From Cenococcum geophilum 1.58 (Eukaryota > Ascomycota > Dothideomycetes > Gloniales > Gloniaceae), in the NCBI GenBank assembly GCA_001692895.1, contig KV748184.1:1860001-1924000 (forward strand): 64,000 nt of DNA, written 5' to 3'. The position numbers and the translations under genes are program-made. Positions within the stretch are counted from its first letter, which is position 1. Every line of letters begins with the position of its first letter. This document shows, piece after piece, positions 1 through 13,353 of this stretch. Below the pieces are notes generated by a model. The model had not been told where the DNA came from. It searched no databases and saw only the letters and a program-made list of their open reading frames with translations.

Positions 1-3000
1 GCTAATAATCTTAATATTGTTTACGTAGACTAATACAATAAGGCCGTTTATAGAGGTAAAAGGGGAGTTCTTGGTTATAAAAACGCTATAATTGGCTTAA
101 AGCTTTTAGAAGCTAAGGCTTATAAGGAAGTCGTAAATAACTTTATACCATATATAAGGTAACTATTTAAGACCGTAGAGACCTTTAAAGAGGCGGTAGA
201 CCTCTTTAGATTTACTAAAGCCGTAAGGGTGTTTAACATATACGTCCTTAATAATTTAACCATTAAGAAATGCCGTTTTAACGTCTATTTAATTGATTTT
301 AAGATTATAATAAGCAGCTAGGGCGAATAGCGTGTGGAAGGCCATTGGCTTAACTACTGCGGCGAAGGTTTAATTGTAATTAATACCGTACTGCTATTTA
401 TAGCCTTTAATAACCTAGCGTGCTTTATACCTAAGTATTTCCCCTTTTTACCCACACTTAATCTTAAATACCTATTTGCCTTTAAGGACTTTATATAAAG
501 AGTTTACTAATAAGCGTTAAATAGAGCGCCAGGTTTTATTTTATAGGAGAGATTTAAGTTTATCCTATATAGCTTCTAGCCACTATTTTGCGTATAGGCC
601 GCTAAGAGCTTCTCTTAAGGTCGCTGGCTTAAGGGGATCGTGTATAGACGACGTATTAAGGAGAATTTGGTTAGGTTGCTAAGCGTAACCCTTATAAATC
701 TTAAAGTGATTGTGCTCGGCAGAGCTAAGTAAGTTAATAGTGACATAGTTTAAAAAGATTTTATTAAGGAGAGTTTCGCTTTTAATAGATTCTTAAAAAG
801 CTTAACTAGCGTAAGTTTTACAGCCGGATTATTATAAAGGTGGTTCCGAAATTAGATTCCAAGTTATAGGTTCTAGATCCTATAACGTAGATTCTTTATA
901 TAGTTCTTAAGGAAGTAGTAATATTAATATAGGACGAGAATAAGACGTAAACTAATAATTCTTCCCCTACGGATTAGTATCGTACTCCCCCTACTACTTG
1001 TTCTCCCCTTAGAACAGAATATCTTAAGCTTTAATAGTCTTAAAGATAGTAATATCCTTAACTCTATATACCTACTAAGACTAAAAGTCCTATACTTAGT
1101 AGATGGAGTTCCCTTTAAAACTAATAAGAGTAAACTTCTTAGCTCTTAGTCCTAGCTTATTAGACTATATAGGTTTCTTATAATAGTAAACTATAGAGCC
1201 GATAGTGCGTAGGTGGTTAAGGCTAGGCTTTAAACCGTAGCGCTTCTTATATAGTATAAGATGTAAAAGCGGAGCTAAGGGACTTCGGTTATATAGATAG
1301 GCTACTATTTAAATAAGTTTAGGCTAGAGGTTTTATAGTAGATAACTATAGATATATAGGCAGCGAGCTTTTATAGTAAGCGTTCGCTAGTTACGCTCCG
1401 TGACTCCGTTCTATTTAGGTAAGTTAACGTAAGAAAATTTAAGCTTAATGCCGTAAGAGGTAAACTAGTTTTTTATAAGCCAGTTATCTAATTCGCCGTT
1501 ATTAAATTAAACCCTTTTAAGAGGGCCGAGTTGCTTTTCTAACTAGGTAATGTAGTTCTTAATAATGTCTTAAACGCTATAAGCCTCTTTTAACCTAAGG
1601 AAACGGACCTCTATCTATCTAGTATAGTTATTAGTAAAAGTAATAGCGTACTTAAAGCCTTTAATGCCGATTGGCGTAAGATAGATAATATTAATATAAA
1701 CTAGTTTGCCTATAGCTATAGCACACTATTAAGGGCCGTAATTAAATAATTTATGCCTTTTTAAGATGGTATAGGTTTTATAGTTAAATAAATTAGTAGG
1801 AAGTCCTAGATGTTTTATATCTACAAAGTTTAGGTAGCTAAGTCTCTTATACTACCGCCAAGAGTTATAATCTAAGCCTATTAGTAAGAGAGTAGTGCGT
1901 AAATTATTTAGTTTATTAAGGCGGTAAAGTCCTCTCTATATAAAGAAGTGCGCTAGTTTTATTTTGTCTCTAGTACGTAGAAAGCAGTCTATAGTATTAA
2001 TAGTTATCCTATCTCTTTAGTAGGTAGAGCTAGATATAAGGTTAATAAAGAGGTTTAGAATATAAAGCACGTTACAAAGTTTAAGTACATTATTGCCCTA
2101 CGGTAAAGATATAATAACGTTAACGTCGCTATACCTAGTAGCGTAGGTAATGCCAGTAGCGGAGTTAACTTTAATTTTATATCCTTAAAAGTTTTTAAAA
2201 AGCTTACAATCCTTATAAGTATAGTGTGTTACTCCGGTATTAAAATACTATCTATTTAGTTAAGAATCTACTGTATTATAAAGTATAAGGATCCTTTTAT
2301 AGTTACTTAAAAAGTTAGTTAGTTAATCGTCGCTTTAGTTAGGTAGAGGAGTTTTATTTTAGGTAAGGCACCTTTTCTTACTCTTAGGTTTGCTAGTAGA
2401 TGTCTTTATAGCCCTATAGTTACAAGTCCAGTAATTAGGTAACTTATAAAAATCGCACTATTTTTTATTAGGTATAGCGGTAGGTGCTATATAAGATTAA
2501 TTTAGGAGTAGCTAAGCGCCTAGTGACATTACGGACGGCTTATTGTTAACTAGTTAATAAGCTTCTTTATAGAGTTTAAGGCTAAGGAGTTCTGTAATAA
2601 GATTGTTAAGAGTAAAAGGCGTATCCTCTTTATAACTAGGCGTGATTTTACTATTACGGAAGTTCTAATAGTAATCACCTAAATTATAAAGAAAGATACT
2701 AGTTATCTAAGTATCTATTACCCTGTTTTATGTAGGCCTAGTATAAGTTAGATTTAAGTAAGGTATTTCTTTAGAAAGTTGCTTTGTTTATTTAGCAGTA
2801 GCTTTATATTTAGTGTAATATTCTTTAAGGGAGTCGCCTAAATACGTATTAATAAGCGCCTTAAGTTTAAGGTGGTAAGAGACCTAGCCAACTTTTGTAT
2901 ATAGTCCCTTAAGTATTTCCCAGGCATGCTTCGCCGTTTGGTTTTTAATATATAATTAGAGTTTAAGGCTAACCAATTCGTATATTAACTAGAAGGCTTA

Positions 3001-3388
3001 AGATTCCCTAAAAGTATACTTTTTTTAATCTTTTAAAGAGGCGTTATTGGCTAGAGTAGTTACTTCGCCGGTAATATACTTCCAGAGCGCTCTTAAATAA
3101 AGCTTATAGCGTTTTTTAGTAGACTATAAGAGGTAGTTATCTTGGCCTTTAAGGATAATGCCGAGATGTTTCTTGTTAGTAGGAGTTTCTAATATAGTAA
3201 AAGAGACAATTAGTATATGGGTTAAGAGATAAGGATAAAGTGGTAATAATCCTCTTTAAGGATAAAGACTTTTTAATAGTTATAGCTTATCCGTCTTAGT
3301 GTAGTCGTTATCTAATTAACCACTAGGAAGAAGGCCGTTAGAAGTTAACGCGAATATAAAGGGGTTGCTAAGGCGCTAGTAGTAAGCG

Positions 3389-3437
3389 AGCTAATAACGA
3401 TTTTCCATCCCAGGGATGGAAAATCCTAATTAGTTGG
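3389..3437. repeat. Palindromic motif shared with the Gypsy element at 17.86 kb
   Basis: A perfect 12-bp inverted repeat (GATTTTCCATCC ... GGATGGAAAATC, 3-nt loop, 3399-3425) sits in a longer imperfect inverted repeat beginning AGCTAAT and ending AATTAGTT. Nearly the same 49 bp occurs at 17858-17906 in an unrelated element. It could be a very short fold-back insertion or a convergent regulatory hairpin in the element leader. Confidence 0.6.
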
Positions 3438-3506
3438 CATAAGTTAGGGTCCGTAGAATATAGTAGAGTTTAGCAGGTAACGCGCCCCAGCGCCGTTATA
3501 ATTTGG

Positions 3507-4017
3507 TGTTGGTTAACCACTAATAAGTATCCTTTAAGTCATTGTAATCGATAGGCCTTTTTTAGGGTGTATTAGATGCTTTATAGTTTAAAGACTTATA
3601 AAGCGGATAGCTTATAAGGCAGGTAGCTTATAAGGCAGACAGCTTATAAGGTAGCTCGTGAGGTAAGTTACTTATAAGGCTGGTAGCTCGTAAGAACAAG
3701 GCTTAAGCTTATAAAAGCTAAGGAGCAAGCAATATACGTTAAAAGGAGTTAAGGTTTAAACGCGTTTTTTATACTAATTTAAGTCTTAAGGTATAAGGAC
3801 GCTAGAGGGCGTGTTTAACTCGAAAAACTAATAATAAAAAGGCGTAAATTACGTTAAGCAGACCAGGCTTATAACCTGTTAAACGCGCAGGTTAAGGCAA
3901 GCGTGATTGCAGAATATTAAGTGTAAGAAGTGGTTAATTAAACTATCTAAGTAGGAGGTTAAGATAAAAGGTTGATAACAACCGAGTCACGTGATATAAT
4001 ATCGGGTGAAAATAACA
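3507..4017 (-). repeat. 5' LTR of the Copia element
   Basis: On the minus strand it begins TGTTATTTTCACCCG and ends CCAACA, so it has the TG...CA form. The inner boundary faces the gag region. The outer boundary meets the LINE at 4018, where homology to the second LINE copy (57894 onward) starts abruptly. A CACGTGAC motif lies about 25 bp inside its 5' end. The partner LTR is not in the window, so the inner boundary rests on the TG/CA ends alone. Confidence 0.7.
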
Positions 4018-7000
4018 TATGTCGCTACTAAACGATAGGCAGAGTGCTTACTAAAAGCTATAGACACCTAGGGCCTTAAGCTGGCCACCCCCCCTAAAGT
4101 AATTACATGGCAATGAGGACCCGCCAAAAGTATAATTGACCTTACATTTATGGACGAAGGCCTATACTAGAGACTTAAAAGGTATAACCCTAAAGAAGAA
4201 TAGGCACTTACCTTAGACTATATCCCCATCCAGATATAGCTAGATTTAGATATTAAGGCGTAACTAAATAGCAAAAGATATGCAATAAGGATGCTTAAGG
4301 CAGATAGTTTCCTTAATATAGTTAAATAACAACTCTAAGACCTAGAAGAAATCTACCTAATACTAAACAAGCGAGGCTTATTAGCCACCCCTAAGGAAAT
4401 CGACCAAAGACTAGAAAGGATCTAGGTAGTAATTAAAAATGGGCTAAAAGAGCACTACCCGGTCTTAAGACCGGGCCCCTACGCGCGATATATATGGTCT
4501 ATATAATGCGCGGTTTTTATAGCTAGCTAACAACAAGTAAGAAGGAAATACTTAAGTAGCTATAACTCTAAAGATAAGAGACGATATAAAGATATAAGAA
4601 ACTAGTTAAAGAACACCCTAAAAAAAGAAGTAAGGAATAACTAGAGATAATTTATAAATAAGTATACTTTTAACCTAAGCCTCCCCCATAATAAGGGCCT
4701 GTAGGCTATAGTAAAATAGATAAAAAAAAAGGTAGGGTGATTAGCAAAAGACCTATACCTACTACCCCTATAAAGAGTAGGGGAATTATAGGCTACTAAT
4801 AATAACGATAAGAAGGCAAAGATCCTTATAGAAAGGTTCTTCCCCTAACTAGCTTTAGTAGACCTTAGTAATATTACGGGTAAAGCACTAGTAACTCGCC
4901 TACGGGTTAACAGCGATATAATAATAGAGGAAATGGCCAGAACTATTAGCCGCCTTTTAAATAATATAGTACTAGGTCCAGATAGGATTCTAAATAAGGC
5001 CTTAAAGACCTATAGACTACTTATAGCACCCTAGCTTATAGATATAGCTAGAGTATGCTTTGCTATAGGCTACTACCTATAACTTAGAAGATTTATAACG
5101 ACGGTTATCCTATAAAAAGAAGGTAAAGTAGATTACTTAATCCTAGGAAGCTACCGCCCTATTGCCTTAGAAAACACCCTTAGTAAGATCTTAAAAAAGG
5201 TAATAGCGGACTATATAGCAGATACGGCTAAGAAATACGCCCTACTATTATAGAGCTAAATAGGGGCAAAAAAGAACCGCTTAATACTATTAGCACTTAC
5301 GTTACTTACTACTACTATTAAATCTACATAGGCGATACGAAGGGACTTTATAGTATTAATGCTTAGCCTAGATATTAGTGGCGCCTACGACAATATACCC
5401 CATAAGCGTCTCCTATATATCCTTAGGGCAAAAGGCTTCTTAGAATAGATTATATAATTTATCTAAGGGTTTATAGGTTAGAAAGAAATATTATTAGTCT
5501 TTAGCGGATACTAGAGCCCCTTTATTATAGTTATAATAGGAATACTATAAGAATTACCCCTCTTGCCTATACTCTTCCTTTTCTTTATAAGTAACCTACT
5601 TAACTTCTTTAAGAAAGGGGCAACCTAGGGGATAGGCTTTATTAATAATATAAACCTAATTATATACGGGCCATTAGCCATAAAGAATTGTAGAATACTA
5701 GAGAAAGCTTATAATACCTATATAGAATAGGCAAGACGATATAAAGTCTAATTCTTACTAGAGAAATACTAGCTAATCTATTTTATAAGAAAACGTAACT
5801 AATCTATAGATTTTTAGCATATAATCCGCATCTAAGGCTTTAGGGGTTAACCAGTTTAGGGCCTAAGGGTATTAGGAGTATAGGTAGACAGTAAGCTCCG
5901 GTAGAGCGTATATACGGTATAAGCGGCCTATAAAGGCTAAGTATAGTATATCGCATTATCTAGGATCGTTAATTCTATATAGGGCCTATGCTTTTAGAGG
6001 TTACGCCTATTATATATAGCAGTTGTCCGGCCAACCATAACATATAGGTCCTGTATTTGGGCTATTAGAGAATTTAAGAAAGGCCCCCCTAAGTTACTCC
6101 TTAAACCACTCTAAAAGGTCTAAATAGCCTACCTCTAGAGTATAATAGGCGGATATAAGCGAACGGCTATAGCACTTCTTAAGAAGGAAGCTAATATTCC
6201 CCCCCCCATAACTATATATTAAAGCCGCTATAATATAAAGGGCCTAAAATAAACGTAACTCTAATGTTATAAAGTATATTAAGATACGCCTAAATAAACT
6301 ATAGAGGGACCCTAGGGCGCCCTGTAGGAGAATAAACCAATAACCCTAAAGTAGGGAAGACATATTAGAGAAATAGGTAAAGAAAGCAGAAAAAGAATAG
6401 TGCTGCTTTAGGGCCTAGGCCTATATAAAGGAGGAAGGGAGACACGTAAGAGGCTAGTAAAGACAATAGTAAGAAAGAGAAAGGAGCTAAAGCAGAGCAT
6501 AAAAGAACGCTAGGAAACTATCTACCGTAATACAATACTGGTTAAACTAACGCTAAAGAGATATATAGGAGTTAAAGGTATAGAGGCTAACTAAGGTAAG
6601 AGGAACCTAAGCTATAGTATAGTTAACGCTATAGGGGGTAAATACTTTAGGGCTCTAAGAAGGCCTAATAAAGGCAGAAAATATAATGGCGATACTCTTA
6701 AGAATAGGAATAATAGGATTAAAAGACTAACTCTACCGGGTAGGTGTTCTAGTAGATAGCCTAAGATGCAAATATAGCTAGCTAAGACAAATACTAAAAT
6801 ATATAATACTATTATGCCCCTTATACACTAACTAAGAAGTAATACTTTTAGTAGCTAGCATAGAGAACTATAATATACTGCTCTTAATATAAAAAGGCCT
6901 TAAGGCGGTTACCTAGTGGCTTATTAGCTAAAATATACTAAACCAGTTCCGGGTTATAANGGAAATANTAATAGANGGTNGGNGGGNAAGNAACGGGNGC

Positions 7001-7274
7001 CCCCTAATNACTCTANAGNAGTAGAGTAAAGTTTACAATACTAGCGCGTCCGTAGGCTTGTTACGATAGCAGTAGTTCCTAAAGAGGTTAAAAAGTAAAG
7101 TAGTAGAAGCACTATAGGTGACTCGTAGGCGCCTTATAGGCGCCTTATAGGCGAGTCTTAAAAGGTAGGGAGATGGATTACGGGGTTTTCTTAAATAGAG
7201 TTTTCTCCCTATATGTATATAAGGAGTAGTCCGCGTAGGCCTAATAGGGAACCAAATCAGACGTTAAGCAATGA

Positions 7275-7311
<37 letters not shown>
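4018..7311 (+). mobile_element. Tad-like non-LTR retrotransposon (LINE), 3' part, copy 1
   Basis: This is the 3' part of a LINE of the Tad1/I type. Its 5' part must lie left of the inserted Copia element and outside the window. It holds the end of the endonuclease domain (4018 to about 4150) and a reverse transcriptase (about 4850-5860). The motif LDISGAYDNIPHKRLL is readable near 5374, and the region equivalent to the YADD box is near 5646-5670. A Cys/His-rich C-terminal segment lies about 6740-6960. The 3' UTR has a tandem 11-bp motif (GCGCCTTATAG, 7127-7155), and the tail is (ATT)n. RIP-type stops are frequent and the copy is dead. Isolated N bases lie at 6960-7018. Confidence 0.88.
7275..7311 (+). 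repeat. (ATT)n 3' tail of LINE copy 1
   Basis: About twelve uninterrupted ATT units follow the conserved LINE 3' end (GTTAAGCAATGA). The same terminus followed by a shorter ATT run is seen at 61141-61157, and its reverse complement at 16620-16640. The family therefore ends in ATT repeats, not poly(A). Confidence 0.85.
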
Positions 7312-7313
<2 letters not shown>

Positions 7314-8069
7314 GTAGAGGCGGGCTATATCCTTTATAGTTATAGTTTTAAAATAAAGAAGAGAGACGGATTACTTATATAATTAGTTAATTACTATAAA
7401 GGCCACATTATAGCTGTAGGCGTCCTTTAGAAATAACTTAAAGTCTATTATAATATATTGCTAAGGGCGTTTTAGAACTAGTAGCAGTTATAACTACCTA
7501 GGAGTTTAATCCCTAGGGGCATCTATATGTTTATAGGCGTAGCAGTTTCTAATAAATTAATCTATATTAGATAAAAGTCCTTACTAGTAGTAATAGGGCA
7601 TTAGTAGTTAGTAGGTTTTATCTTAACTAGGGTATACTATAAAGATTTAGCAGTAGGCTTTATAGATTAGCTTTATTTATAGGTTATTAATATCTAAAAC
7701 TATAAGCTGTTCCTAGTATAAAAGTAGTCCTTCTTTTATTTCTAAATTAGGGTTACCTTTTATAGCTTAGTTGTAGAGGGCCTTTAGGGAGTTAGCTATA
7801 CGGTTTATATTTAGGATATAATTAATTAATCCTATTAGTTTATCTAAGACTTCTCCCTCTATAGGTGCTAAGTTATTTTATTTAAAGTCTAGTTTTTTAA
7901 GGATTTACAGGTTAAGCTATTTAGGATAGAAAAGCGCGCGCGTTTAATATTAGGTCTTTAGCTTATCTTAAGGTCCTATATCTTATTCCCTTTGGGTTAA
8001 TATATTAGCTTTAGAGTTTTACTTACTAGAACAATATATAATTATAAAAAGGAATTAAAAGAGTATTTT
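7312..8069 (-). mobile_element. Gypsy LTR retrotransposon fossil, integrase part (left piece)
   Basis: On the minus strand this encodes the remains of a Gypsy integrase core (IDF...KD...Y...VAFVVI-like block about 7480-7330) and the sequence before it. It is one element with 15458-16619, split by the Gypsy element at 8070-15457, whose target duplication ATTTT joins the two pieces. The left side stops at the LINE tail. No LTR is visible. It is heavily RIP-degraded and older than the element inside it. Confidence 0.75.
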
Positions 8070-8272
8070 TGTTAGGATGCTAAGGTCCTTAGGGTATATA
8101 GTAACGTAATAACAGTAACGGGATGCAAAGAGTATCTGGTTCTTGATAAAGTAGAACTATAAAACTAAATTCTGCTGTTCTCTGGTGCGGGGCGACTACG
8201 TTTTATAGGCGCCTCGCCTGCGCCTCGCCTGCGCTAAGCCGGTTACGGCTAGTGCGTCTCTATAGCCTAACA
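8070..8272 (-). repeat. 3' LTR of the 8.07-15.46 kb Gypsy element
   Basis: 203 bp with matching ends TGTTAGG and CCTAACA. It contains a short GC-rich tandem (CGCCTCGCCTG). It pairs with 15255-15457 at about 94% identity. Confidence 0.93.
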
Positions 8273-8669
8273 ATTGCCCCCCCCTTCTTAAGCGGCTGTC
8301 CTTAGCCGACGCTATTATATAATAGGAGTGCTATTATTATCCTTCTCTAAATAAAAAGTTTTTAACAAATTTAAGTAAATTAGATAATATAATAATAGGA
8401 CAATATAATAATAGGATAATGTAATAATAGGACCTTGTAGAGATCTATAAAGGTAGGAGTTCCTACCTAGGTAGGATATCAGATTTCCCTTCTAATTCCA
8501 TTTCGATTCGTTTAGCCTGCGACTTGCCTTCTTTACGACTTCTAATTAACTATAAATCGCAAGCGCCAAGCTGTCGGTCCGCCTGCTGGTAAACCTTTCG
8601 TAAGTATTCTTTATACTAGCTTATAGCTGTCGCTAACAGTACCTATAAGCTAATATGCCTCCCATTATA

Positions 8670-8772
8670 AGGGATAAGGAGGAGGATAAGGGTGAGGAGG
8701 ATAAGGAGGAGGGAGAGGAGGAGGATAAGGAGGGAGAGGAGGAGGATAAGGAAGGAGGGGAGGAGAGGGAGG
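8670..8772. repeat. Purine-rich low-complexity tract
   Basis: About 100 bp made almost only of GAGGAGGATAAGG-like units on the plus strand, inside the 3' non-coding or C-terminal part of the Gypsy element. It has almost no CpA or TpG, the RIP target dinucleotides, which may explain why it stays G-rich amid AT-rich DNA. Confidence 0.75.
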
Positions 8773-11700
8773 ATTCGCTGGAGCTGTAGAGTATCTATAT
8801 TTCTGTCGGCGTACTACCGTCGCTCCGCCGTCGTTCCGTTGTCGCCTTACTAGTAGGGCGTAATCTTAGTTATAATTAAAAGTTTTTTATTCTCCCACCT
8901 ACTTTCTTTTTCGTTTGCCCCTTAGGGTAAAGTAACTATTATACGTCTCCTTTACGTCCTTATTAATGTACTCTGCTAGGACCTATTTGTTATATTCTTC
9001 TAGCTAGCCTTTTTACTTAATTAGGTACTATAGGGTCTAGTTACGTCCCTTCCTTCTATATACTTCTTCTACCTTATATTAGTCCTCTTAGTCCGCTTAA
9101 TTGTCTAGCTTAATAGGCCCTAGTAGAGGGTCTCTAGTAGTGCCCTTATGTTATTTATATAGCTCTAGTAAGCTAATATAGAACACTGGGTGGATACGGT
9201 AAGACGTAGGTAGATATAGTTGGTATACTTACTTTCTAACTAGTTCGGCTATACTAAAAGGTCTAATAAAGCATGCTGTAAGTTTCTTACTTAGCCTTTT
9301 TAGTTTAAGGTTCTTAGTTAATAGCAAGACTAGATCCCCTACTTTATATACCTATAGTTAGTGATAATGATTATAGTATTTTGCCTACGCCTCGGCGGCG
9401 TGCTCCTAGCGTTTTGCTAGCGCCTTACATTTAAGGGATATTCTTTTAATCCTTTTAAAGGCGGCTAGAATAGAGCTACTATTGTTTACCTAGACCTTAT
9501 ATTCTAGATATAGGTAAAACCTATAGTAGGTATAAAACGGGCTTATACCCGTTATACTATATTTAGCATTATTATAGGTAAATTCGGCTAGTAATAAGAG
9601 GCCTGCCTAGTTACTCTGCTTTTTATTATAGAATATATAGAGGTAATACTCTAGGGTTTAGTTCTAGCGTTCTATTTACCCATCCGTTTGCGGGTAAAAG
9701 GCCATACTTAGCCTACGTTTAATCTTTATAGTAAAATATAGCTCCGACTAAAACTTACTAGTAAAGATACTACTATAATTAAATATAATCCCTCTAGGGG
9801 CTTTAAAACGGCGTACTACTTCATTAAGGAAGAGACCTATAAGTTCGGTTATAGTAATAGTTTTTACTATAGGCAGATATAAGGCCATCTTAGTATAGCA
9901 GTCGACTATTACGTATATTGCGTTATATACCTTATCGCCTTATCTGCTAGGCGGTAGGCCTATAATAAAGTTTATTATAATCTCCTACTACGGCTAATCT
10001 GGGTAAGGTAGCGCTTAAAGCTCGCTATAAGGGCGATGTTAAGGCGTATATATACGCTAGTATAGATTATAGGTAGAGATATAGTTCACAATGTCCGCAG
10101 TTATACTAGGCTAGTAGTACTTACGCGAAAGTAGATCTAAAGTCTTTTTTTTACCGAAGTGGCTAGCTAGGGCATTATTATAGTGGATCTGTAGGAGCTT
10201 TATATAAACTGCTAGGTCTAGGGGTATATATAACCTCCCGCGGTAATAAAGTAGTCTAGCGGAATTAAACTGCCACACTGGCTTTAAGTAGGCGCGTTAA
10301 CGGCGTCTTACCGTATCTACGCTATTGCTGCGCTTTTATAGTATAAAGTTATCTATAGTTTAAAGTCCTTTAATAAGCTCGACGACTATTTCCGTATTAG
10401 ACTTATAGGCACTCTTTTAAGCGCTTATTACTCTAACTTAGGTCCTTATTATACGCTGTTTAACAGTATATATATAGGTTGCCTAGTTAAACCGTAATAC
10501 TATATAGCCTAGGCGTACTTCCGTTAGGTTGCTGGCTTATAGCTATAGAAACAATACATCTATAGAAGGCTCGCTTTCCTATACACCTAATAGGACTTTT
10601 ATTTTAAGTTAGTGGCCCTATATTCCCAAAGTCCTTTAGAATAGTAGTAGTATAGTATCTTCTTCTGGCGGACCCCCTGCGCCTAGGGGTTACCTTAATA
10701 GCGCGTTTGCGGGGTTCGTTTTTCCCGCCCTATACTTAATAATAAAGTTATAGGCAGCTAGGGTTATAGCCTATTTAGCTTGCCGTCTATTAAGGGCTTT
10801 TACTTTTATAAAACCCTTTAGATTATTATAATCTAAGAGCACTTTTAGGCGGCTTAATAGCCCCTTAATATAGTGTCTCTAATACTTAAAAGCCTCTATA
10901 ATAGCTAGTAGCTCTTAATTATAGGTTTTATAGTTACGCTCTGCTAGCGAAAGCTTCTTAGACTAAAAGGCTATTAGATACTAAAGGCTGTCTTTAAATA
11001 GCTATAATATAATTGCTGCTAGGCCTTATATTAAGGCATCCGTCTCTAACTAAGTTAGTAGGCCTAGCGTATAGTATTATAGGAGCGGCGCCGTTATAAA
11101 GGCGTTGCAGAGCCGGTATATCGCCTACTCCGCCTCCTCTAGCTAATTAAAAGGCCTAGCTTTACGGCCGTTCTTTACTCCTTTTAGGAGATTAGTAATA
11201 GGCTTTATAATAGCAAAGTATTTATAAATAAACTAATAATAGAAGTTGGCAAAACCTAGGAAGACCTAGATATCCCTATAGGATTAAGGGCTCTCCTATT
11301 TGGTAATAGCTTTTACCTAGCTAGGATCTATTACTACGCCTTTAGGGCTAATAATATATCCTAGAAACTTAATCTCCTATACGCCAAACTTGTACTTCTT
11401 AAGGTTTATATATAGTTAGTATTATTATAACCTATGCAGTACTTCTACTACGTAGCACTAATGTTCCTCTAGATTTTTAGAGAAAATTAAAATATTATTA
11501 AGGTAGACTATATAGAAGACGTCTACTAGTTTTAATAAGGCCCAATTAATATAGCCCTAAAAGGTCGCTGGTCTATTAGTTAGCCTAAAAGGCAAAACTA
11601 AGTACTTAAAGTAGCCGTAGCGCGTACGGAACGCCGTCTTTTACTTATCGCTATAACGGATATAAAGGCGGTAATATATATACGTTAGGTCCAGCTTAGT

Positions 11701-12063
11701 AAAGATCTTAAAACCTACTAAGCGGTCTAAGGTCTTACTAATTAATAGTAGTGCGAGACGATTTTTAATTGTTACCTTATTAAGGCCTTTATAGTCTATA
11801 TAAAGCTATAGCTTCCTATCCTTTTTAGGTATAAAGAGGATAGGTGCCCCTATAGGATTAGTACTTAGTTAGATCTAGCCTTTAGCTAAGGCGTTATTTA
11901 AGTACTCCTTTAGGACTTCTAGCTCTTTAGCTAAGAGATTATAGAGCGGCTTATATAGGGCCTCCTGTCCCTCTTTTAGGTTAATAGTATAGTCGCCCTA
12001 GTAGTATTAGGGTAGCTTTCCTACTTCCTTATAGGAGAAGATATTACTAACTTCCTTTAACTA

Positions 12064-12375
12064 TCCCTTAACACGTCAGGGTCCTTAGAGTAGGTGGTCC
12101 GTGCGGGAACACCGTTTTCAAATCAACGCGTGCGCGTCCTCTAAGGACTTATTTTGGCTGCAGTATATGTAAAATACTGTTCCGCAGGAAGGACGACTGC
12201 TGGAGGCCTTATATGGAGCGACTTAACTCCAAAGATCAAGCTTATATATCAATTTTGTATAAAATATTACGAATATCACCAGCCTTATATTCCTGAGTAC
12301 GGGCACCAAATTCAAGTGATCTGATTGGCTACTCCTTATCGATAACCTGAGGACCCGAATTGACGTGTTAAGGGA
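12064..12375. mobile_element. MITE, 312 bp, with TA target duplication
   Basis: The ends form an inverted repeat: TCCCTTAACACGTCA at the left and its exact complement at the right, extended by an imperfect GGGTCCT/AG match. TA dinucleotides flank it (12062-12063, 12376-12377), and removing it restores a continuous Gypsy sequence. There is no coding capacity. TA duplication and short TIRs fit a Tc1/mariner-type non-autonomous element. Its bases are far less AT-biased than the host element, so it is younger than the RIP episode or too short to be a RIP target. Confidence 0.85.
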
Positions 12376-13353
12376 TAGGGGGAGGACTAGTAAGCTACCG
12401 TTATTTTACTTACTAAGTATTACTCTAGAAGTTAATAGGGTAAAGACCCTAGATTCTGTCTAGAGAGACTCTATAAAACCTTTAGAGGTTTATAGTAATA
12501 GGGACGAGCTATCTAGCTTTTATTGCTACGCCTTCGCCTTATAGTTAATAAGAAGTTAGGCCTTCTTTAACCCTAGTATACCTAAGGTAATAGTAGGGGA
12601 TGCGTTAGCCATTCTATAGCAGATAAGGGTTACTTCCCTAATCTTACCCCAGCTGTTCTTTATTCTTAGTAGTACTTTATAGGCCTTATAATAATATACC
12701 TAAGTCTTATTTAACTAAGAGTAGGTAGGCAGCTCTACGTCTAGCGTTTTAAAGTTATACTCTATAGCAAATCGCTAGTTAACTATATTTACTTTAGTAC
12801 CGATATTAAGCATTACTAAGGTCTCCTTCTAGGTCTTCTTTAAGAGGACTTTACCTAAAATAGTAATAGCTTCCTTATAATCTAATAGGAGCTTATACCC
12901 TATAGCTATAAGGGGGTCTAAGGGCGCTTATCTTTTTCCAGTATAGAGGTAGTATTTACACTACTAGGTAGTAGTTAATTCTATTACTGCTCTTTATATT
13001 ATTGCCACTAATATCCTAGCTGCTTACATTTTAAGCAGTTTCCTTTAGGCTAAGTTAAGCCCCTAGCGGTATTACTTCGCCCCACTATTAAGTTGCTAGC
13101 GGTAGTTTTAGAGTCCGCTTTTTCTAAGTTACCTAACTAGGTAGTCTTTATATTTAGGTTCGCGGCGCGCCTATTGCTTCTACCCTATAGGGCACTTACG
13201 CTCTTCTAGTTTTCCTCTAATAAGGCGGCTAGGGAAACTAGCTAGTCTTAAGTTTAAGGGAATTCTTAATAGTTAGTAATAGCAACCCATAGCTCTAGCC
13301 GTAGCTTCGCGAATAGATATATTATTAGATGCTTTATATTATAAAAAGGGTTA

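Larger units (their letters stand above)
1..4017 (-). mobile_element. Ty1/Copia LTR retrotransposon fossil, cut by the left window edge
   Basis: Read on the minus strand, the parts lie in Copia order: 5' LTR at 3507-4017, gag about 3200-2400 with a recognisable CCHC zinc knuckle near 2410-2460, GAG-pre-integrase and integrase core about 2000-1450, then an RVT_2-type reverse transcriptase about 650 down to base 1. Integrase before reverse transcriptase separates Copia from Gypsy. The RNase H end and the 3' LTR lie outside the window. The element is inserted in a LINE, whose sequence resumes exactly at 4018. The copy is broken many times over, in the AT-rich style of RIP, so it is an inactive fossil. 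It is younger than the LINE it interrupts. Confidence 0.88.
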
